Source of the DNA: Haemonchus contortus
Lineage: Eukaryota > Nematoda > Chromadorea > Rhabditida > Trichostrongylidae
DNA length: 64,000 nt
Reading direction: 5' to 3'
NCBI GenBank assembly: GCA_000469685.2
Contig: LS997564.1
Location: forward strand, 30,963,343 to 31,027,342
Position numbers and translations under genes: made by a program. Each line of letters starts with the position of its first letter. The first letter of the stretch is position 1. The notes under the pieces are model-generated. The model worked only from the letters and a program-made list of their open reading frames with translations. It made no database searches and had not been told where the DNA came from. Of this stretch, positions 9,541 to 22,234 are shown in pieces.

Positions 9541-12481
9541 TCAATTTCTACCATGAATCAATACCTTGGCCATGGTAGTGCCTAGATGGGCAGGCGAATC
9601 TATTACATGTACGCCAGCTGATTTGAGGGCTTCAATTTTGTCACCTGCCAGACCTAAAATAACAGGTATCAAGTCATCTGACTGAGGAATAGACTGCTCA
9701 ACAGAACTATCTCCTTTTACCTTTTCCTCCATCTATAATTGCTCCAGCGTGTCCCATACGTCTGCCAGGAGGTGCTGTGACGCCAGCGATGAAGCTGACC
9801 ACTGGCTTAGCTCTGCCAGCTTTAGCCTCAGATTTGATGAATTCTGCCGCCTGCTCTTCAGCAGTACCTCCTATCTCTCCAATTAGAATCACCCCTTAAA
9901 CGGAGATTTCCAGGAACTCAGAAAACAGCTGTTGATGAATGCAAAAACTGCCCACCTCTGGTATTCTTGTCACCGAAGAAGACATCCAAACAATCAATGA
10001 AATTGGTGCCGTTGAAAGGATCACCTCCAATCCCGACACACAACGTTTGACCAAGACCTGTCTCTGTTGTTTGGTGTACAGCCTCGTAAGTTAGAGTGCC
10101 AGATCGGGACACAACGCCTGTAAAATACACGAAAGTGAGAATTTGGCCAGTAGTAACCAGCTCTCTTAAAATTCAATCTCAAAACAAAGAATGAGATGAC
10201 GAAAATCGCGGAAATGTGATCGTGAACTGCTTGCGGTCAACAGGAAGTTATTGAAGGATTAAACTTCTACTCCTACAAGAAGCAAGGGCTTGATGCTACA
10301 CAGACACTCAAAATCTGTCAAAAACTAAAGAAACAGTCAGAGCCAAAATCGATTACAAGCAGAAACCAACCTATGCATCCTTTCTTATGGATACTACCAG
10401 GCATGATACCAATTTTACACTCATCCGACGCGATGATTCCAGGACAGTTAGGGCCCAGTAGACGTGACTTATCTGCATGTTAAATATGAGTTCCTTTAAC
10501 CTTGTCTAAATAGATCTCGATGATGAACAAATGAAATCTCTACTCACTCTGTTTTACAAGTCTGCTTTTTGCATGCACCATATCATGCTGGGGTATTCCT
10601 TCGGTGATGCACACGATGAGGCCAATCTAGAAAAGCTGGACTGTATATTGTGCGTGCCAAACGATCCTACATTCAAGGCCAGGTCAAAATTTCTCCATGA
10701 ATCGCCACCTCATGGAGTAGGAAAACGGGTTACGAATATTAACGCCAGACACCGAAAGAGGCATAGTGTGGGGTTGCTACTAATCAAACGCACTGAAATG
10801 CTGCCTAGGCCCTACAAGAGACGCTGTGTGGTGTTGTTACGAGCGTCAACAGGAACAGAAGAGGAACATTCTGAATTCGGATTTGTCAGAATACTGAAAA
10901 TAGAATATCCGTCTCCAAGAAGTCCGTCACCCTTCAAAGCTAGAGCAAAACCAAATCTAAATGTACAAGGTTTGAACAAACTTTTTATTTTCCCATAACT
11001 GACAGGCGACTTTGCACATATGCTGCTAGCTTGAGCCTCATTTTCAATGCCCAGTGAAAACTACGTCAAAAAGAGATGACGCACACTAAATTAAGAAAGG
11101 AAACAAGGTTACATTTACTTCATAAAAAAACTTCAAAATGAAAAACGGCAGAAAATGGAAATGGGTCCTGTTCCTGGGTTATAGGGCAGAAAACACGGAA
11201 ATTCGAAGCAAGGCATCACAACCTCTATTCGATATAAACTTGTTTGACACAGTTTTATCGCAACGAGAAAAAGAGGCGTACCTCAGCATCCATAGCTTCT
11301 TCAATCGCTTGACCTGCCACCTGATATGGGACGTAGATAACCGTGGCATCACATCCAGTTGCTTCCTTTGCTTCAGCTACAGATTTGAACACTGGCAAGC
11401 CCAGATGCGTTGTTCCAGCCTGAATTGTTTCTTCACATCATCACATCAATGAGAATTGTTCACGGTGATAACCTCATTATTCCAAGTTCGAAGACAAACA
11501 ATCGACGAAAAAAGTCTACGCACCACAATTTTGCAAAAAACAGCTCTCATGAAGTTGTCGAGCAATAAAGAGCTAAAAGAAAACATCAAACGAAATTCTT
11601 GGTCCTACCTTCTTCGGTGACACTCCTCCTACGACTTTCGTGCCATAATCTATCATTTGTTGTCCATGAAATGTCCCCTGTTTTCCGGTGAAGCCCTGAA
11701 AGGTCCTGTTTATTCCTCACTGGCACGCTACTACGAACACAATTCTCCAGGGGTGGTGTTGAAGTGCCTAGGATCCATGTGCTTGACCGAAAATCCGAAA
11801 CTCTCGCTTGAAATTTCCTATATTTCTAACAATGATAATCTCAAAGGTAGAGGTTGACTGCACGGAGTGGAGAATGACGGTAAATGATAGAAACTGGTAG
11901 CACTAGGTCACACGCCGATCACGTAAGGCGCAGGTTGCTGGCAGGAATTTCCAGTAGAAGCATGAGCACGCTCTTCTAAATTGCCCAGCCTTTTGTGAGA
12001 CAGTATTTCGTTTCGCGTCACGAAGTCAGTGATGAATAATGAAAGCTACAAATGGAAAAATGAAGAAGTAGAACGAACGCGCACTTTACGGTACGTACGT
12101 CTACAAAGGAACAGTAGTTGCAGCGACAGCCAGTGTTCAACAAAACTAAACTGTAGGTCGTGCATACTGTATAAATAAATAGAATCAGGTGACGTTACTT
12201 ACACGGGTTACACGGATATTATACGTTAGTCACCCCTCTCACCATTTTACGATAACTTATGACTTCCCAAAGAAAAGTGAATAATTAGTGAGTCAGAGAG
12301 ACACAGATCCACTCCTTTCCAGTGCAAAAAAAAAACTGTCGAAATATGGAACAGATAGGGTAGGAAGCATGAAACCCACCTGAATGATGACTTTTGTGTT
12401 TCTATTGATCATCAGGTTCTTTCGCGTATCATTGTACAAGGTTCTCATCAACGGTTTCGCCGCTTTTGCCAATGATGCCAT
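9541..12481 (-). CDS. SUCLG1: Succinate-CoA ligase [ADP/GDP-forming] alpha subunit, mitochondrial; complete, 8 exons, 318 aa
   Basis: The alpha subunit pairs with a beta subunit in the mitochondrial matrix to convert succinyl-CoA to succinate with nucleotide phosphorylation (TCA cycle). Exons in transcription order: 12481-12380, 11695-11609, 11419-11282, 10626-10548, 10472-10371, 10117-9956, 9894-9721, 9653-9541. They total 957 nt with all phases agreeing, and the length is normal for the family. The start [16 protein letters not shown] is basic and hydroxylated, as expected for a mitochondrial presequence. Recognisable blocks are [17 protein letters not shown] (CoA-binding), [59 protein letters not shown] and [10 protein letters not shown], where His at about 272 is the phosphorylated catalytic residue. 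One oddity is PYQVAG, where many homologues have PPPFAA. The donor GTTGGT at 10370 is weak but gives the conserved join. Confidence 0.95.
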
Positions 12482-13703
12482 TGCCTTCGGAAACAAGGCC
12501 ATATAAAAAGTACACAAAATAGAAACGGCAAACGATTCGAGTCGCGACACAGAAGTTATAGAAGAATCTAGAACGACTGTACAATCATGCATGCAAAAAA
12601 TTATGCGCATCGAGTCGAAAAAAAGCCACGTGGAAACGGTTCGCGTATTTGCGGACCACTCACAGCAACAAAGATTAGCGAACAGATCCCACCCGAAAGA
12701 CCTACACAACTGCTTTTGCCGTTGGGAACCGAGAGTAAGCTTACATGTAGAACTACCTCAACCGTGAGCAAATGAAACATCAATCTACTGACAACTTACC
12801 AGGAAGAGTGAATGAGGTAAAGGTACCTTACTGATGATCTCAAGTTGTAAAAAATGATAAGGAAATCGACGATGAGCTAAACACGTTTAGATATGATCGA
12901 AAATAAAGTCTGAGTGCATCCTCACACACGAGGGAACTGTGGTGTGAAAACGTCGGAAGGCAGCTGGAATCTAATTGAAACCTCCGCTGGAAAACATCAT
13001 TGAACGCATGAGGCACATTCAGCAATAGAATCACAGAGAAAAAACGAAATGCCGGAATCAAACGATCATAACTGAGTCATACATCGGCAGCTACAGCAAG
13101 GTGACAGAAGAGAATCGAAATTTTTATGAATTAGATCATAGTGAATCGATTATCCCCGTTCTCTCAATGTTATAGGCGAAACATGGAATAATGGAAGCCT
13201 ATGGATGCTGTGGGCTCGGTGTCCCTGATCGATACTTTTTTCTTCCCTAACGGCACATAAAAAGAGATATTGTTCAAATTTTGTGAGGAATACGGAGGAC
13301 TGTGCAGTCATCCATGAATTTTCCAACCCTCGCAGTCAAAATGCATCTCAGCTTTTTTGCCAAATACCTTACGTGCAGGGTCCACTGATGACTAGACGTT
13401 CAAACTTGCCTTTTTGAGTTAAATATTTCATCACTATTGTGAGCCAATAAGATTGCTCATCAAATGAATTGTCATTCCGCCGACTGGCAACTATTTATAT
13501 AGCTATTAGTTAACAAAGACGGCACCAATTCGCTACCCAGTGCTAAAGCTAGGCATTCCATGATTCCCAGTGTTGAATCTAGGCATTTTTCGGCATCGTA
13601 ACCACATTCGATCTATGAGGCGATGCTAAATACTGCCACAAGGCACCAACAAAACGAGATACGCTGTCCCCAAAACTTAAGCTATTTTCAGCATAGCTTA
13701 AGT
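12482..13703. other. Intergenic, no gene seen
   Basis: This is AT-rich sequence upstream of the succinate-CoA ligase gene. Short open frames near 12600 extend that gene's first exon or shadow it. The promoter is probably here, but I see no defined motif. No strong spliced-leader acceptor precedes the ATG; GTTTCCGAAG is the nearest candidate. Confidence 0.5.
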
Positions 13704-13796
13704 CTTGACACTACACCACTTCCATCCTCTTTAGAGGAGTACTAGGTTTTAAACCTAGTACTCCTCTAAAGAGGATGGAAGTGGTGTAGTGTCAAG
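13704..13796. repeat. Perfect 93-bp palindrome abutting a tRNA-derived SINE
   Basis: Arms of about 46 bp, beginning CTTGACACTACACCACTTCC and ending with its reverse complement, meet at AGGTTTTAAACCT. The right arm is the A-box end of a tRNA-like SINE (GTGGTGTAGTGTCAAG) that continues to about 13890. The left arm is therefore an inverted duplication of the SINE head. Confidence 0.9.
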
Positions 13797-13890
13797 TTGC
13801 TCGCAACCACACTCTTACGGTCACGGGTTCGAATCCCAGATTGATATCCTCGTAGGCAAACCGAGCCTTCCAATGCCTTGGGATTTTATC
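13770..13890 (+). mobile_element. tRNA-derived SINE, 5' part
   Basis: TGGAAGTGGTGTAGTG (A-box-like) is followed by ACGGGTTCGAATCCC (B box) and GATATCCTCGTAGGCAAACC, the same order as in the SINEs near 29985, 33478, 48433 and 58380. The tail beyond about 13890 is not clearly related. Confidence 0.65.
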
Positions 13891-14724
13891 CTTTATCTCC
13901 TTTAGCACAGGTACAGAAACCCTTCTGCCAGAACATTTGCAATGTTCATAGGCACAATCTACGTCTTACAAGTTTTTCCAGATGTTATGCAAGGCATCGA
14001 TCGTTTTGATAGCCAAAGGCTCACTTCTCCGCCGCAATAGGCGCGTGGGAAGGGTGTTGGCGTGAAGCGTTGAAAAAAAAACTTCTTGTACTTCCAAAAT
14101 CGATTTTTCTTCATGGATGGTGTGAGAACATTGCCTTTCCGGCTAAGGGAAGGGCCAAATCATTTTTGAGCATGATGAGAATTGCACACTTGCATGCGAA
14201 TTCTTCGTAGTTTTCCTGAAGTCAGTTCAACTGTGATCTTTCCATATTGTGAGACAGCATGACAGAATTCGGTTCAGATTCGATTATGCAGTAATCCCAG
14301 CTAATTACAAACCCCCATTGCGTATTTCGCATTTTCGTGAAGCCTACAACTGCTGATCAATAGCTCTTTTAAAACAAAGGGAAAATTTGGCTACCTTTCG
14401 AGCCTTTCCGCATGGCATGCAAGCTCATACAACTTGACAATTACTCCACCGAAATGCCGACAGCAAACTCTATAAAATTCCGAGGAGGAAAAGATCTGGA
14501 TTTGAACTAAATCGGTGACAACGGGAAAAGCAACGAAGAGCCGTACGAATAAAAAAAATCTTGATGAAGCTTTGAATAATGGAGCAAGCAGTGCAAATTT
14601 GCGCTAGTAGCGGCTAAAACAGATCTAGAGTTCGGCATTTTCAACTTGTGCGCTTGTGAAATGATTGAAAGGCAAAAAATTCGGAACGATCTACACCCCT
14701 ACTAATGAAAACCATAAGAAGTTG

Positions 14725-15114
14725 CGGCACTATTTACCCTGTACTGCCCCACTCTGTCAAGAAAGGGCTGGATTTCTACCTAATTTTTTCAAAGAAGATG
14801 AAACCGGCTAGAAACTTGCCTAGAGAGGTAATTTGACCTGTAGAACACGAATATCGCATCCACTCATCATGAAAACGCCTGGGACAATAGCTAGGGGCAA
14901 GTTTTCAGCAGGAGCGGTGACCCAGCGATTTGACGCAGGCGCCTGTAGCGCAAGCGCTAGGCATCTTTATGACAAATAGATGCAATATTCGTGTTCTACG
15001 GGTCAAATTACCCCTGTAGCCAAGTTTCTAGCCGGTTTCATCTTCTTTGAAAAAATTCGGTAGAAACCCAGTACATTCTCGACAAGGTGGGGCAGTAAAG
15101 AGTAAATAGTGCCG
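14725..15114. mobile_element. MITE or foldback element with inverted repeats longer than 100 bp
   Basis: The left end CGGCACTATTTACCCTGTAC and right end are near reverse complements, and pairing continues through GAAACCGGCTAGAAACTTG and GTAGAACACGAATATCGCAT. That leaves only a short loop around 14870-14985. The total is about 390 bp. No clear target duplication was seen. The 80-aa frame at 15028-15270 is an artefact of the repeat. Confidence 0.75.
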
Positions 15115-18100
15115 TGGAACGACAACACTGCTCTGAGAGTATTCGATTGGGATTGCTGTGTTGCCTTCAGCTTCAGACCTTCGATTGTCCCTCACTTTCA
15201 ACTGCACATATGTATTGAGTGAGGCGAAAGCATGAAGGGGAATGAATTTATTGTCCCACGACAGGTTCAAAGGGATGTGTATTGTAAGTGGTTGTAATTT
15301 AACGATTCGGAGAACAAAAAACGACGAAACGATTCAATTATTTCTGCAATTAACGGTACATTAAAACAGCTGCTTGCATAAAAAGCCCGCCGACTTACAT
15401 TAATCAAGCCGAATACACTGTATTTTACCGGTCGACGTTTCAGTGTTGAAGTGCAAAAAAAGTTTCTCTCGCTGAACCTCCTTCATAGATTGAACCCATT
15501 ACAGCATAACTATGTTTAACACCTGTGTGTACCTGGCTGGAGAGCTCAATGAAGTAGTCGTGGAATTCCAAAGCTAAATCCAATTATAAATGTAAGTACT
15601 GTACAGTATGGGAAATAAACTACCTCTAAGATAGAGCGCACTTTCTCAAAAATAATAGTAAACTGAGGCAAGGAGGGCGAAAGACTTCGAAAACGATGGA
15701 AAAGTGTATGAAAGATTGTAGTGTCCGATTTGAGATAAACTAACAAGCAAGAATTAAAAGAAAATGAGCAGTTTTCCTATAATATTCAAAAAGCCATACA
15801 ATTAGGTATAGGCAGACCTGATACGAACTGTGTATACGACTTCCGACCACATCTGATCGGAAATAAAGCACGCCGAAATCAGAAGGTGCGAAAAGGCAAA
15901 GCGAAATTTGATGACGCAGTCTATAAGCTCTCAATAGCTAGCAATGTTTATTTTGAATAGTTTTTTCTAATTTTCTATCTTCGGAACATATCTTGATCCA
16001 TTGTAATGAGCCCAAGACAGAGAAAGATGTGGAAAGATACAGTGACAGTCGTTATGGCGGAAGAGATTCGAATTTCTTTCAGCTTCTTTCTACAAATTCT
16101 ACTGTGAGAATTACGTTACATACTTCGTGGAAAAAAAATCGAGAACTGTAATCCCAAAAAAGAAAAAGTATTTATGTACAGCGACTTGACTAATCAAGCC
16201 AAAACACTCGATATTGAAAAGTCCTATTACTGGTCTCACTACTAACAGTATAGCTTGATTAGTTTGAAAACCTGAGAACCGAATGCTACCAATCTTGAGA
16301 TGTGGGGAGACCTGTTATTAAACACGCCACATTGATTACTTTGTAATCAGAATAAAAGAAACGGAAAAGAAAAGCACAAGAAAACAGTTAGTAAGTATCA
16401 AATTACCCATTAGCAGTGGGTCGTGAGCGTTATTTCGAGAAAATAACGGGGATGGCATTCATAGCATTCGTATCAATAGCGGTAGTTCTGTTTCTAATTT
16501 TTTGTGTTGGGTTACTGTAGTTCACTTCACCACTATATGTTTACAACGACAAAAGCACTGTAAAGTCAATTGACAAAACCGGGAGTCGGAATGAGCAACA
16601 AGCGTAACAAGAACGAAAATACTGTCGGCTCTAAATTCTCACCGTGGTCTTAGACGTAAAGTTGGAATAGTCCGCTGTTTAGTACCACCATGCAACCTAA
16701 CTGCAATCTAAAAGTGTAATTTAACGACCAGTACTATAACAGCACTTAAAACAGACTCGCAGCTAAACGGAATCACGATAAGAATTCAAAAAAAGCTCGC
16801 TGAATCGGCTCAAATCCTAGTTTTTTGGATCTCTGCTACAGATCCCAACTTAAAAGTTCATTTAATCAATGTGGGCGGATTTAAACTTTGATGAGTATGT
16901 AGTGCCAAGTCGTCTGGAAAGTGCTGCAAACCCGAGACTCCAGGTAAAACTTTCCTATTTGCGCACACGTCAACTATTCACAGTAAGAAATAAGTACGTC
17001 AGAAAGAATTGTGTGAACTCAAGAAAAAAGAACAGAAGTGAATGATTTGAGGAAACCCAAAAAAAAAGATGCGAGGGAGAGACGTCAAAGTTGTAATCAG
17101 ACCCACAAAAAAAGAAAAAAAATTACAAAAGAGGTAATATGAAAGCTGATTTCAGCTAAACAAACGAAATCCTGAAATTTAGGGATTCAAGAGGAAGGAG
17201 CTGGACATAAAAGGAGCGCCTTGGCTGCAGATGTCCTCGTAAGCCGCCGATCGATAATGGCCGAAGAGCACGAATGTGGTCATTCTCGATGGACGATGAG
17301 CGTTTTATTCATAAAGAAGTGTATGCGGTTCTGTGAGGAATTGTACTGAATCAGAGTTGGTAATTGAAGTTTTACAGAAGGATATGATTGGAGGCAGGTT
17401 CTGGTTGCAACAGAACCTGGTTGATTCTGCTCCTTCTGGGAACCTGCAAAACTTTCCTGCATATTCTCGCCCATCCCCTACCCCCTTTATTTCCGCTCCT
17501 TCAGGCGTACAATCTATCTGAAGTTTTTTTCGTATATACGGTCAAACGAAGGTATCTCCTTTTCACCTGGGTCACAAGATTGAAGTCAATTCCTACTACA
17601 AACGGCTTTCAATTTAGTTTGTGAAGCCCTCTCCTGAACCCGGGCCCAAGACGTGATCCAAAACGAGAAACAATAATTCTATGATCCCAATTTTCCTCTT
17701 AGGCCCACCCAACAGTGGACTCCTTTCCACTACCGGTCTCCCTGTTTCCCTGTCGCCAAAGGCGCCAGATGGCCCATTTTTGCTCAAGCGACAGATGGCT
17801 CTCAAGTTGTTTTACCTCTGATTAGGTGCCAGTAGCAGTTGGGAGCGTGGGTGATTCTTATACGATGTTTGCGCCTAAATTTATCAATTTTTCCAAAAGC
17901 CACGGGAAAACATTTGGATTCTAGACATTTCAAAATACATAAGCTTACTCGACGATGAGGGAGAGAAGAGAAAAAGATGATAGAGGAAAGCAGAAAGGGC
18001 GCAGACGAGCAGATTTAAAGCAACTCGCCAGGAGGGTCCGGTATCTTCTCCCCGAAAACCTCGTTGCGGTTGCCGCACCCGCCGCGTATAGCAGAAATGC

Positions 18101-20107
18101 GATGGAAAACTGGAGCGCGCAATCTGTTAGTTAGGGAGTCCTTTCATTGACTAAATTTGCTGACCACCTATTTCAAGCTTAATGCGGTCTTGTCGTTGAT
18201 ATAGAAGAGAAGCGATTCTAAGCGATTTCTGGTAACAAAAACGAAAAAGAAACAGAAAAAAACAACCAAAACTAATAAAAAAAGAAAGGCAGTCAACGAA
18301 AAATATTGCGCCCTATCGACTGGCGGGGAGGCGGGCTGAGTACGGTAAAAGCAATTTGAAGCCGTCGGACAACTGAAAAAGTTGCTGCAAAGTGAAGTTG
18401 GGAAATCGGGGAGAACTCCCGTCACCCCTGGCTAGGACAAACTCAGGGGAAGAGTTCAAACAACAGCCATGCATTTTCAGCATGTAGGTAGGTGCTTTCG
18501 AGGTGCCGTCGCTTACTTTAAAAGGAACTCATTTTGAACGGCATTGCTGCCGGGACCGGATCTTGTAAAGCTTACTTGTTCGTGCATAAGTCAAAAATGT
18601 GGGATTGTTGAGCGCAGAGCACTTCATTATTGCCCGTCTGAATGTAAACTAACAGAAGAATAGACATTACATTGGATGAGCCAGCGTTTCAGTGGAAACA
18701 TGTGGAGGCGTCTTTGTTCTGGAAGCCATCTGTGCAATCGCTTCTGTTCAGCAGTTTTTCATAGTCGTTCCTCCAATCATTCAGCAAATATTCCGGGAAA
18801 AAAGTTGCGCACATGTGGTTGAATAGCATGTGCCGAGGAAGCCCGATTTTCTAACTCAACCAGCGGCCACCCTAAGGATTGACTTCGGCGTGCAGTTGAA
18901 ACAATCAACAAGGACCTTACAAGTTACTGTACATAGCTGTACAATGCTACACAGTACTCACAATCAGTGTAGTATGCAGTGAAAATATGATGTTACCAAA
19001 ACCGAGTCATTTCTTAAGTCCGACTTCCCTTTGAGTATTTTGATGGGTTAGCTGCTTCCTAATGGAGATGGCCCACAGGTAAGCCCAGGGTAGCAAAAAA
19101 TGGCTCGAATGATCGAACTATAGTGGAATTTCCTCTTCAAACGTGAGCATATAGCTGTATGCTTACAAAATAAAATTGCCAAACGGTGTTGATGGGAGAG
19201 TATAAGGAGTATATCACAACTCAATAAACGTACACATCTTTGATGACATATATTTACAGTTGCACACTTCAGAACGAGTTTCTGCGGAGAGATGGAGCAG
19301 TGGCAAATGGCGCTATTACACACTGATATTACCGAAGGATCGAACCATTGGTGAGATTCTGCGCAAATGAACAGGCATTCCACCTAAATGGAGCGTTGCT
19401 TGGTTACGGTTACCGGTGTCCACATGTCTGCTTCCATGAGGCTTAGTATAAACAAATATGCCTCCAACTATTTCTAAAACGGTAAATTGTAGCAGAATTC
19501 GTGGCTTATTCCACTAGGCGAAATTTCATTGTTAAAAGCCTGATTCGTTGTTATTTGAGAATGCACTAGACTAAAAATGGACTACTGATGGAATTCAATT
19601 GTATATAGAAAAATTGTTGGCGACTGAACCTACTGACGAGTGAAATCCATACCTGAAGATCTGGAGATATATTGATCAATAAGCAGTATGAGTCAGGGTT
19701 ACGGTAAGCCGGGTTTTATTGATTTTTTTCAAGAGACTCACTAGAACCCTTTATTTCTTAATACATACCTTATCAAAAAAAAAGCAAAAGTTCCCACAAC
19801 GTAACATGTTAGACACGTTAAGACATGGTGAACATGTCAAAATTATGTCAACTGCTTTCTCCAAGTTCTAATGGCCAATCTGCCCATTCCTACGATCTTC
19901 CATGTTCCTGTTCAATTGCATGTTTACTTGTTTACATGTATGATTACGAGTTGTTTATGAAAATTTCAAATAGCATGTTTTCACTGGCATGACCACCCAC
20001 TTAGAGATAGCCCTCGAGAACAAATATAGACCCTTGTATTTAAAAACCCAATTAGTATTGTCAAGAATTCTTCTGCAGTGGACAAGACAGATTTTGGGGT
20101 GTGGTGC
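15115..20107. other. Five kilobases without a supportable gene
   Basis: AT-rich sequence with homopolymer runs. It holds only short open frames with no family resemblance and no paired splice sites I trust. A small inverted pair, CTAATCAAGC and GCTTGATTAG, occurs around 16191-16263. Distal regulatory sequence cannot be excluded. Confidence 0.4.
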
Positions 20108-20362
20108 GTTAGGAACGAAACGGTCGCGTCGCGGTAAGAGGGGCGTTGCGCGCGAAGGAATGTAGCGGGATGCAGCAGTAGGTAAGAAATACAAGAACAA
20201 AAGTACCAATAGTAGAATTATGCATAAAATAATGATCGCATATCGATTGAGCTGTATAAAAAACGCTACAGCTGTAATAACGGCGAATGAGTGGTCCGCG
20301 ACAGCCGCGTGCGGCAAATCGATTACCCAAAATCGTTCCTAACGCCCGTCTCCCCAGATTTT
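20108..20362 (-). repeat. Dispersed repeat, copy 2 (inverted relative to 437-700)
   Basis: Its reverse complement aligns with 437-700 over about 255 bp with roughly four in five bases shared by eye. The long open frames on the minus strand here (up to 166 codons) follow the repeat and are not supported as genes. GC-rich unclassified repeat-like sequence continues to about 21010. Confidence 0.65.
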
Positions 20363-21727
20363 GCAGTGGGAGAGAACTCGGGATACAGTAATCCTGACTG
20401 CATGGGTAGGTGTCTGCTTCACACCATATCCTGGGTCCTCGCCTAAAACCCGTTTTCATTGGGTCGTATTTGTGATGGGCTTCTTGGTCGTCTAGCTTCT
20501 CCTCTATTTCACTGTGTGTGACTGCTGTATCGGGGAGGCGGCCGATTGGCGCGATCCCTCCCTTCGCGCCGCCCACTCGGTTTGCTAACTGGGCAACTCG
20601 TCCAGGCAATTGTGAACCTCCTCATCATGCTAATCGATGCAAATAAACAAAATACTTGCAGATCCGCATTTTGGTGTCTAATAGTACCTGCGTCATCGAT
20701 CGGTGTTCCATCAGCTGGAGGCAGTGGGTTGCCTGATCATCTGGACGAGTTGTCCAGCTCGCAAAGCGCGTCGAATGGGCGGCGCGATGTGAGGTATCGC
20801 GCCAACGACATACACCCTGTATCGCCAATTTCCCCATATATGTCCTGTGCTCAGAGATAAAGGTGAAGGACGGTAGTTCCCAGTCGCGGGACGACTAGCA
20901 AAGACATGGTGCGCAAAGGGACAACCGGCTAGTAACCGGAACGCTATTGACTGTACGCCCCTGAACATTCTCGGGACGATTTTCTGCTGTCCACTGCTCA
21001 TGTGACTATCAATAAACCGATGTGCTTCTTTCTACTGATCAGCTGGTTATCCTTCGAATAGAAGCCCTACCCAAAGGCTTCCAAGCCCACGTTAGGCGCT
21101 GCAATGTGCGTTTGCGTGTGAAAATTGGCATAAATGAGGTGTAAGAACAAACATGAGTAACAAACATGAGGAATGTTTGTTACTCCCCTAAAATATAGTC
21201 ATTCTATGCCGGCATACGTGACAGCAGCGTGTGCGTACATGCGTACGCGAATTACGTGTCATTGGCTAAAGTTGCTACTGTACACATTCGCGGCATCTCC
21301 ACCAATACTGCCTTCCACGAACATCACAAGTAGCTTTTGGTTCGAAACCAAATGTTTAACTGAAATGTTTCTGATTATTACATCTTTAGAGTTCATGTGA
21401 GACATTCAGATGTCAGTATCGAAAGCGAGGATGCCAGATGTCTGCTCAGCCATTGAAGATGATTTGTGTACATTACTGCAGGCTTTCAAGGAGAAAGCCA
21501 GCCTAAGGTACTGCTTGACTCTTAGCTAGTATAAGGTCGAATCAGTGATGTATAGTACATGGGTAGCTGGGACACAAGGAAACACCTGTAACCCCTGACT
21601 GCTTCTGCCTACACTTTTGATCCACGTTGATTTCATATGGGTGTTCATGGAGACCCCATTCCACTCCCCAGTTTTAGAATGGAACCACAGCTGTGGGCAA
21701 CGTCATAGTCAGGGTTCGGTAGCTTTA
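20363..21727. other. Repeat-rich intergenic stretch, no gene
   Basis: The GC content rises between 20380 and 21010, with scattered CG-rich words such as GGCGGCGCGATG. Several overlapping frames are open on both strands, which suggests a decayed repeat and not a gene. Nothing recognised. Confidence 0.35.
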
Positions 21728-22008
21728 GTGGCTGCTTTCATAGTCCGCAGGCCGACCGGCGTGCCAGCCGAGGTAGTACTAGGAGGGAGGAGGGAGGCAG
21801 ACGGTCGCTCGAAGGGCTGAAAACAAAGAAGAACAAGATCAAAAACCAAGCAACCAGGGGCTTGTACAACTGGTTTCCGATCTTGTCTCTCTTTGTTTAC
21901 AGCCCTTCGAAGGGGCTGGCCGACCGTCTGCCTCCCTCCTCCCCCTAGCACTGCCACGGCTGGCACGCCGGCCGGCCGGCCGGCCAGCGGACTATGAAAG
22001 CAGCCAGT
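21728..22008. mobile_element. GC-rich MITE with long terminal inverted repeats
   Basis: The left arm GGCTGCTTTCATAGTCCGC mirrors the right arm GCGGACTATGAAAGCAGCC. Similarity continues inward through GCCGACCG, GGAGGGAGGCAGACGGTC and the CGAAGGGCTG blocks to a central loop with TTTGTTTAC. The right arm has gained a CCGG microsatellite at 21968-21988. The element is about 280 bp. No confident target duplication. Confidence 0.75.
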
Positions 22009-22234
22009 GGTGGCCTAGTCAAAGTGTTCCAAAATGGTATCAGCTAGTTGTGTGAGGACCTCACATCACCGATCTACACCCAACTAATGGTCCTATTTTG
22101 TCAAAGTGGCTTGTGGGGTGATTGATGGTCCAAAAATCCCCCGCGATTTTGTAGCCCTCTGAAAACATCTTCATCCTTATGGTGACGATGCCTCACTTTT
22201 TCTGAAACATCTTGAAAAGAACTCGATATTTCAG

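Noticed and set aside
12293..12709. Longer 138-codon form of the first succinate-CoA ligase exon
   Set aside because: The upstream residues have no presequence character. The ATG at 12481 gives a normal-length protein with a basic presequence.
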